Source of the DNA: Hungateiclostridiaceae bacterium UBA1305
Lineage (GTDB): Bacteria; Bacillota; Clostridia; Acetivibrionales; DTU013
NCBI GenBank assembly: GCA_002307275.1
Contig: DBTX01000059.1
Location: 29,157 to 66,481, forward strand
Direction of reading: 5' to 3'
Length of the DNA stretch: 37,325 nucleotides
Of the stretch, positions 33,729 to 37,325 are shown in pieces (the first letter of the stretch is position 1; every line of letters begins with the position of its first letter). Both the position numbers and the translations under genes were made by a program. The notes below the pieces were generated by a model. It saw only the letters and a program-made list of their open reading frames with translations. It had not been told where the DNA came from and did not search any database.

Positions 33729-34724
33729 TTGGAGATCAACTTTTTTACTTCACCACAGGTACTGGCGTTTGCAGCTACATTTTTGCTGTCTTTGATAGCG
33801 GGGCCGATCATAATACCGTTGCTTAAACGATTGAGATTTGGTCAGACCATACGGGACGACGGGCCTGCGACCCACTTGAAAAAAATGGGCATTCCTACAA
33901 TCGGCGGCCTGATTTTTATTATACCGATGATACTGACTGCACTTTATTTTGCGCCAAAGTATCCGCAAATCATACCGATGCTGCTTGTCACAATAGGTTT
34001 TGCTATTATTGGACTGATGGATGACCTGATCAAGGTGATAAAGAAAAATAAGGACGGACTGAGCGCCGGACAGAAAACAGTCGGACAGGTTCTGGTATCG
34101 GCGGCTTTTGCATTATATGTTGCTTTGGATCCATCACTCGGAACGGGCATGATCCTTCCGTTCCTTGGAATAGATGCTATTTGGGAAATTCCCTTATGGC
34201 TCTATATTCCTTTTATAGTACTTATATTGTACTTTTTTGTCAATTCAGTCAATTTGACAGATGGCGTTGATGGGTTGGCTGCCGGCGTCACGCTGATCGT
34301 GACTGTTTTCTTTACGATTGTGGCTATGGTCAGAGGCGAATGGGACTTTGTCAAGCTGTTTTGCTCCATCACTGCAGGCGGGTGTTTAGGTTTTCTCGCA
34401 TTCAACATCTATCCTGCAAAGGTCATCATGGGTGATACCGGCTCACTTGCATTGGGGGGTGTTGTCTCAGCGGCAGCAGTTGTAATGAAAATGCCCTGGA
34501 TCCTATTGGTAGTTGGCGCAATCTATGCTGTGGAAAGTCTCTCAGTTATCATACAGGTAGGCTCCTTCAAACTGAGAGGGAAAAGAGTTTTTAAGATGGC
34601 GCCCATACATCACCATTTTGAGCTGTCCGGCTGGAAGGAAACCAAGGTGGTTACCGTATTCTGGCTTATCACAATCGTACTTTGCCTTATAGGCTTTGCA
34701 ACACTCAGATTCAAATTTTTCTGA
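33729..34724 (+). CDS. mraY: Phospho-N-acetylmuramoyl-pentapeptide transferase MraY
   Basis: Membrane enzyme making lipid I from UDP-MurNAc-pentapeptide and undecaprenyl phosphate. About ten hydrophobic segments. Motifs: GLMDDLIKV, VNSVNLTDGVDGLA and FKMAPIHHHFELSGWKETKV, the Asp-rich and His-rich active-site loops. TTG 33729 is favoured because GGGGG (33717-33721) is 7 bases upstream; ATG 33723 is nearly adjacent to that site and adds only two residues. With this start the protein is 331 residues, normal length. It follows murE directly and precedes the SEDS gene. Confidence 0.94.
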   Translation: MEINFFTSPQVLAFAATFLLSLIAGPIIIPLLKRLRFGQTIRDDGPATHLKKMGIPTIGGLIFIIPMILTALYFAPKYPQIIPMLLVTIGFAIIGLMDDLIKVIKKNKDGLSAGQKTVGQVLVSAAFALYVALDPSLGTGMILPFLGIDAIWEIPLWLYIPFIVLILYFFVNSVNLTDGVDGLAAGVTLIVTVFFTIVAMVRGEWDFVKLFCSITAGGCLGFLAFNIYPAKVIMGDTGSLALGGVVSAAAVVMKMPWILLVVGAIYAVESLSVIIQVGSFKLRGKRVFKMAPIHHHFELSGWKETKVVTVFWLITIVLCLIGFATLRFKFF

Positions 34725-34789
34725 GCGGCAGAATGACTGCCGGATGATAGAAGGACTGTATAATGTACCCTGGATAATGGAGGTAAAAG

Positions 34790-35902
34790 ATGAAGGATAA
34801 AAAGCCATTTGATTTCTGGCTTTTCATAACAGTACTGATCCTGCTTTCGCTGGGACTTGTAATGGTCTTCAGTGCAAGTGCGCCAACGGCTCAGAGGGAT
34901 TATAACGGCGATACCTACTACATAATCAGGAAACAATTGATGTTTGCATTTGCGGGTATCATAGTAATGCTCCTTGCAGCGAACTATGATTACCGTAAAT
35001 ACGGTAAAAAAACTGTTATGGCACTGATGGGCGCGAGTATAATATTACTCATTGCTGTGTTGATACCTGGTATAGGCCATGAGGTGAACGGTTCACGGAG
35101 ATGGATCAATTTCGGCTCCATACCGTTTCAACCATCAGAGATGACTAAACTTGCACTAATACTATATCTGTCCTTTAATCTGTCAAAACGAAAAAAGCCG
35201 CTCAACTCTTTTTTTGGCGATTTGATGCCATATCTGTTTGTGGTTGGCCTGATTTCACTTCTGCTGCTTTTGGAAACACATCTGAGTGCGACAATCATTA
35301 TGATTTCACTTTCAATGATTATACTATTTGTAGCAGGTGCGAAAATAAGGCATTTTCTCATACTGGTAGCACCAGTAGCGGCAGTTCTGGCAGCGGTCAT
35401 TTCATTTACCGATTATATGACCCCGCGCATCAACTCTTATTTGAATCCCTGGAGCAGTCCACAGGGGGAAGGCTGGCAGACAATACAATCGCTTTATGCA
35501 ATAGGTTCCGGAGGATTATTTGGCAGGGGACTGGGCCAAAGCATGCAGAAGTTCCTGTATATTCCGGAGCCTCAAAACGATTATATTTTTGCGATACTTG
35601 CAGAAGAGCTGGGGTATATCGGAGTGGCCGCGGTACTGCTGCTATTCATGATATTTATCTGGCGCGGCATTAAAATCGCTGTTCATGCACCGGACACCTT
35701 CAGTAGTCTTATTGCTGCGGGTATAACCGCTCTTATAGCGGTACAAAGCCTTTTCAATATCGCTGTCGTGACCAATTCAGTACCGCCGACCGGTGTTTCA
35801 CTTCCATTCTTCAGTTCGGGTGGGACATCATTGATGTTCTTCCTTGTGGAGGTAGGCATACTCCTGAATATTTCCCGATATTCCAACTATGAAAGAATCT
35901 GA
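34790..35902 (+). CDS. SEDS peptidoglycan polymerase FtsW/SpoVE
   Basis: A 370-residue SEDS protein with about ten membrane segments, polymerising lipid II for division or spore cortex. Motifs: GHEVNGSRRWINFGSIPFQPSEMTKLALILYLS, SLLLLLETHLSATIIMI, PQNDYIFAILAEELGYIG and GVSLPFFSSGGTSLMF. GGAGG precedes ATG 34790. Its place in the dcw cluster favours FtsW or SpoVE over RodA; the two cannot be told apart from sequence by eye. No murD precedes it and no murG follows. Confidence 0.92.
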   Translation: MKDKKPFDFWLFITVLILLSLGLVMVFSASAPTAQRDYNGDTYYIIRKQLMFAFAGIIVMLLAANYDYRKYGKKTVMALMGASIILLIAVLIPGIGHEVNGSRRWINFGSIPFQPSEMTKLALILYLSFNLSKRKKPLNSFFGDLMPYLFVVGLISLLLLLETHLSATIIMISLSMIILFVAGAKIRHFLILVAPVAAVLAAVISFTDYMTPRINSYLNPWSSPQGEGWQTIQSLYAIGSGGLFGRGLGQSMQKFLYIPEPQNDYIFAILAEELGYIGVAAVLLLFMIFIWRGIKIAVHAPDTFSSLIAAGITALIAVQSLFNIAVVTNSVPPTGVSLPFFSSGGTSLMFFLVEVGILLNISRYSNYERI

Positions 35903-35915
35903 ACACATTGCCTGA

Positions 35916-35945
35916 ACCTCGCATAAAATATTACGTGTGCGAGGT
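35916..35945 (+). other. Hairpin that covers the murA ribosome site
   Basis: Perfect 8-bp arms ACCTCGCA (35916-35923) and TGCGAGGT (35938-35945), followed by GTTTTT. It can be a terminator for the SEDS gene and would also hide the GAGGTG ribosome site of murA in a stem. Confidence 0.5.
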
Positions 35946-35951
35946 GTTTTT

Positions 35952-36359
35952 ATGAGCAGATTTGTTGTTTCAGGTGGCGCCAGGCTCAGCGGCGAAATAG
36001 TTGTTGAAGGCTCCAAAAATGCTGTTTTGCCAATTTTGGCTGCCTCATTGCTCAATGGTGGTGTCAGTATTGTAAAGAACTGTCCCAGATTAAGAGATGT
36101 GGAGGTAATGATAGAAATATTAAGAAAAATCGGTTGCAAGGTAGAAACAGAAGATGACGTAATTACAATCAATTCGGCTGTAATCAGGGAGACACAGATC
36201 CCGGTGGAACTGGCTGCGGAAATGCGCTCCTCCATCATATTCATGGGTCCGATGCTGGCCCGATGCGGCAAAGTGACTATTAGCTACCCGGGTGGGTGTG
36301 TAACCTTACGGAAAGTTGTAAAAATCTATAGTACAAAGATTCGAATAATTAATGTATAA
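35952..36359 (+). pseudogene. murA: MurA (UDP-GlcNAc 1-carboxyvinyltransferase), truncated after the catalytic Cys
   Basis: The start matches MurA: MSRFVVSGGARLSGEIVVEGSK with K22-N23, the conserved substrate-binding pair. The frame continues normally to SYPGGC (Cys116, matching Cys115 of E. coli). After PGGC, where AIGxRP should follow, the frame reads VTLRKVVKIYSTKIRIINV and stops at residue 135. MurA is normally about 420 residues, so roughly two thirds is missing. The following sequence is the sigma-factor upstream region. ATG 35952 is preferred over GTG 35937 because GAGGTG lies 5 bases before it. The fragment cannot be a working enzyme. Confidence 0.85.
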
Positions 36360-36401
36360 TTTAAATGGTTCACAATCAAGGCAGGGGGTAGCAGGAAATA
36401 T

Positions 36402-36998
36402 ATGAGCAGTAATGAGCAGATTCTGCTTGAAAAATCAAAAGCCGGCGATGTGGCTGCATTTGAGATGCTAATCGAAGCTTACCAGAAGAAAATATTCAAT
36501 CTGGCTTTCAGAATGATCGGCAATTATGAGGATGCCGGTGATCTTGCTCAGGAAGCGCTGATCAGAATTTTCAAGTCTATTTCCAATTTTAAAGAACAAT
36601 CCTCCTTGTCGACATGGATATACAGAATTACCACCAATGTCTGTCTGGATGAAATAAGAAAGAAAAAGAATAGAAAGGTTCTGTCGCTTGATGAAGAAAT
36701 ACATATTGAAGACGGGGATATGCAGCGACAGATCATGAGCGATGATCCACTACCGGACGAACTGATGGAAAAAAAGGAATTGCGGCAGATCATAAACAGC
36801 GCCATTGATAGTCTGCCTGAGGATCAAAGACTTGTCATTACACTTAGAGATATTCAGGGACTTAGTTATGATGAGATCGGAAGAGTTCTTGAGTGCCCGG
36901 CAGGCACGGTAAAATCACGAATCAACAGGGCAAGATTTGCACTGAAAAATGTATTGATATCAAAACGGGAACTTTTGAATGAGGAATACGTCAAATAA
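36402..36998 (+). CDS. ECF-type RNA polymerase sigma factor (SigW-like)
   Basis: A 198-residue sigma-70 family factor with region 2 (AFEMLIEAYQKKIFNLAFRMIGNYEDAGDLAQEALIRIFKSI, about 18-58) and region 4 (ALINSLPEDQRLVITL-type segment, here SAIDSLPEDQRLVITLRDIQGLSYDEIGRVLECPAGTVKSRINRAR, about 136-182), joined by a linker. No region 1 or 3, as in ECF factors. A TATAAT lies at 36355-36360, but no matching -35 was found. It is followed after 19 bases by its probable anti-sigma gene. It probably answers a cell-envelope signal, but the signal is not shown by sequence. Confidence 0.93.
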   Translation: MSSNEQILLEKSKAGDVAAFEMLIEAYQKKIFNLAFRMIGNYEDAGDLAQEALIRIFKSISNFKEQSSLSTWIYRITTNVCLDEIRKKKNRKVLSLDEEIHIEDGDMQRQIMSDDPLPDELMEKKELRQIINSAIDSLPEDQRLVITLRDIQGLSYDEIGRVLECPAGTVKSRINRARFALKNVLISKRELLNEEYVK

Positions 36999-37017
36999 CG
37001 TGAAAGGAGGGCTGAAG

Positions 37018-37325
37018 ATGATAAACTGTAAAAATTTCAGAGAAAATGTATGTGCATATATTGATAACGAATTAAATATCAAAGAGCGGCTTTCCTTTGA
37101 TGAACATGTCAGAAGCTGCAGGGAATGCAAAAGAGAACTCGATGAAATGACACAGATAATCGGTTTATGTACGGATCTGCCGCAGCAGGAGCTGCCGGTG
37201 GATTTCAAGGCTGAGCTGCATGAGAAACTTGTTACTGTTGCAGACAGGCAGGGAAGCAAGGTAATCAGTATTAAAAAGCCAAATGGATTTCATTTTCTTA
37301 GAACTTTTGCAACAATTGCGGCAGG
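37018..37325 (+). CDS. Anti-sigma factor with zf-HC2 zinc finger (runs off the window)
   Basis: 102 residues visible. The N-terminal zinc-binding anti-sigma domain has His30, Cys34 and Cys37 (HVRSCRECKREL), with Cys4 or Cys12 as further candidate ligand. The downstream segment turns hydrophobic at the right edge (FHFLRTFATIAA), the likely beginning of a membrane anchor. AAAGGAGG precedes ATG 37018. In ECF systems such a protein holds the sigma factor at the membrane until a signal releases it. The C-terminal sensor is outside the window. Confidence 0.9.
   Translation, partial: MINCKNFRENVCAYIDNELNIKERLSFDEHVRSCRECKRELDEMTQIIGLCTDLPQQELPVDFKAELHEKLVTVADRQGSKVISIKKPNGFHFLRTFATIAA

Overview
The window looks like a chromosomal segment of a spore-forming, anaerobic Gram-positive of the class Clostridia. 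It resembles the cellulolytic Ruminiclostridium/Acetivibrio-type lineages, but that genus-level guess is inference. Support comes from strong AGGAGG-type ribosome sites with frequent TTG/GTG starts, a Spo0E-family phosphatase, a SpoVD/FtsI-like PBP with PASTA domains, a MurE with the DNPR (meso-diaminopimelate) motif, and NiFe-hydrogenase maturation genes. No rRNA or tRNA gene, CRISPR array, transposase or phage gene was recognised.

Layout. (1) 1-6216: translation and RNA block, infB (5' end outside the window, with a long RPQGD/RPQYQG repeat domain), rbfA, nrnA, truB, ribF. (2) 6206-11095: hypF, hypC, hypD, hypE for NiFe-hydrogenase active-site assembly, with hypF overlapping ribF. (3) 11315-15475: MacB-type export operon (ATPase, Yip1 membrane protein, adaptor, permease), closed by a clear terminator. 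(4) 15687-21741: mixed accessory genes: PLP decarboxylase, single-domain EamA protein (minus), VanW protein, MFS transporter, membrane GGDEF cyclase and a small membrane protein (both minus). (5) 21970-27010: M16 peptidase-like pair (YmfF/YmfH type), lgt, a 54-aa Spo0E-family gene, rodA. (6) 27172-35902: reduced dcw cluster, mraZ, rsmH, ftsL, PBP, murE, mraY, ftsW/spoVE, with a MraZ-type operator array ahead of mraZ. murF, murD and murG are not between the genes where they usually lie. (7) 35952-37325: a murA cut off just after its catalytic cysteine, then an ECF sigma factor and a zinc-finger anti-sigma factor that runs off the end.

The most unusual thing is a dispersed element of about 41-42 bp, present in six recognisable copies. 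It joins a conserved block (GGATGCATGGGCGAGCA) to a small dyad (GTTGAC, 3-4 nt, GTCAAC) and a CCAG end. One copy lies in frame inside truB, two lie in frame inside the VanW gene (opposite orientation), two stand in tandem before the MFS gene, and one is next to the array upstream of ftsL. It resembles, in behaviour, the protein-coding-gene-invading palindromic elements known from Rickettsia, but its sequence is not one I can name. Other structure not explained by genes: about 20 tandem copies of a 15-16 bp A/C-rich unit between rsmH and ftsL, an 11-bp tandem array between hypD and hypE, and a 26-bp near-perfect palindrome between two divergent genes.
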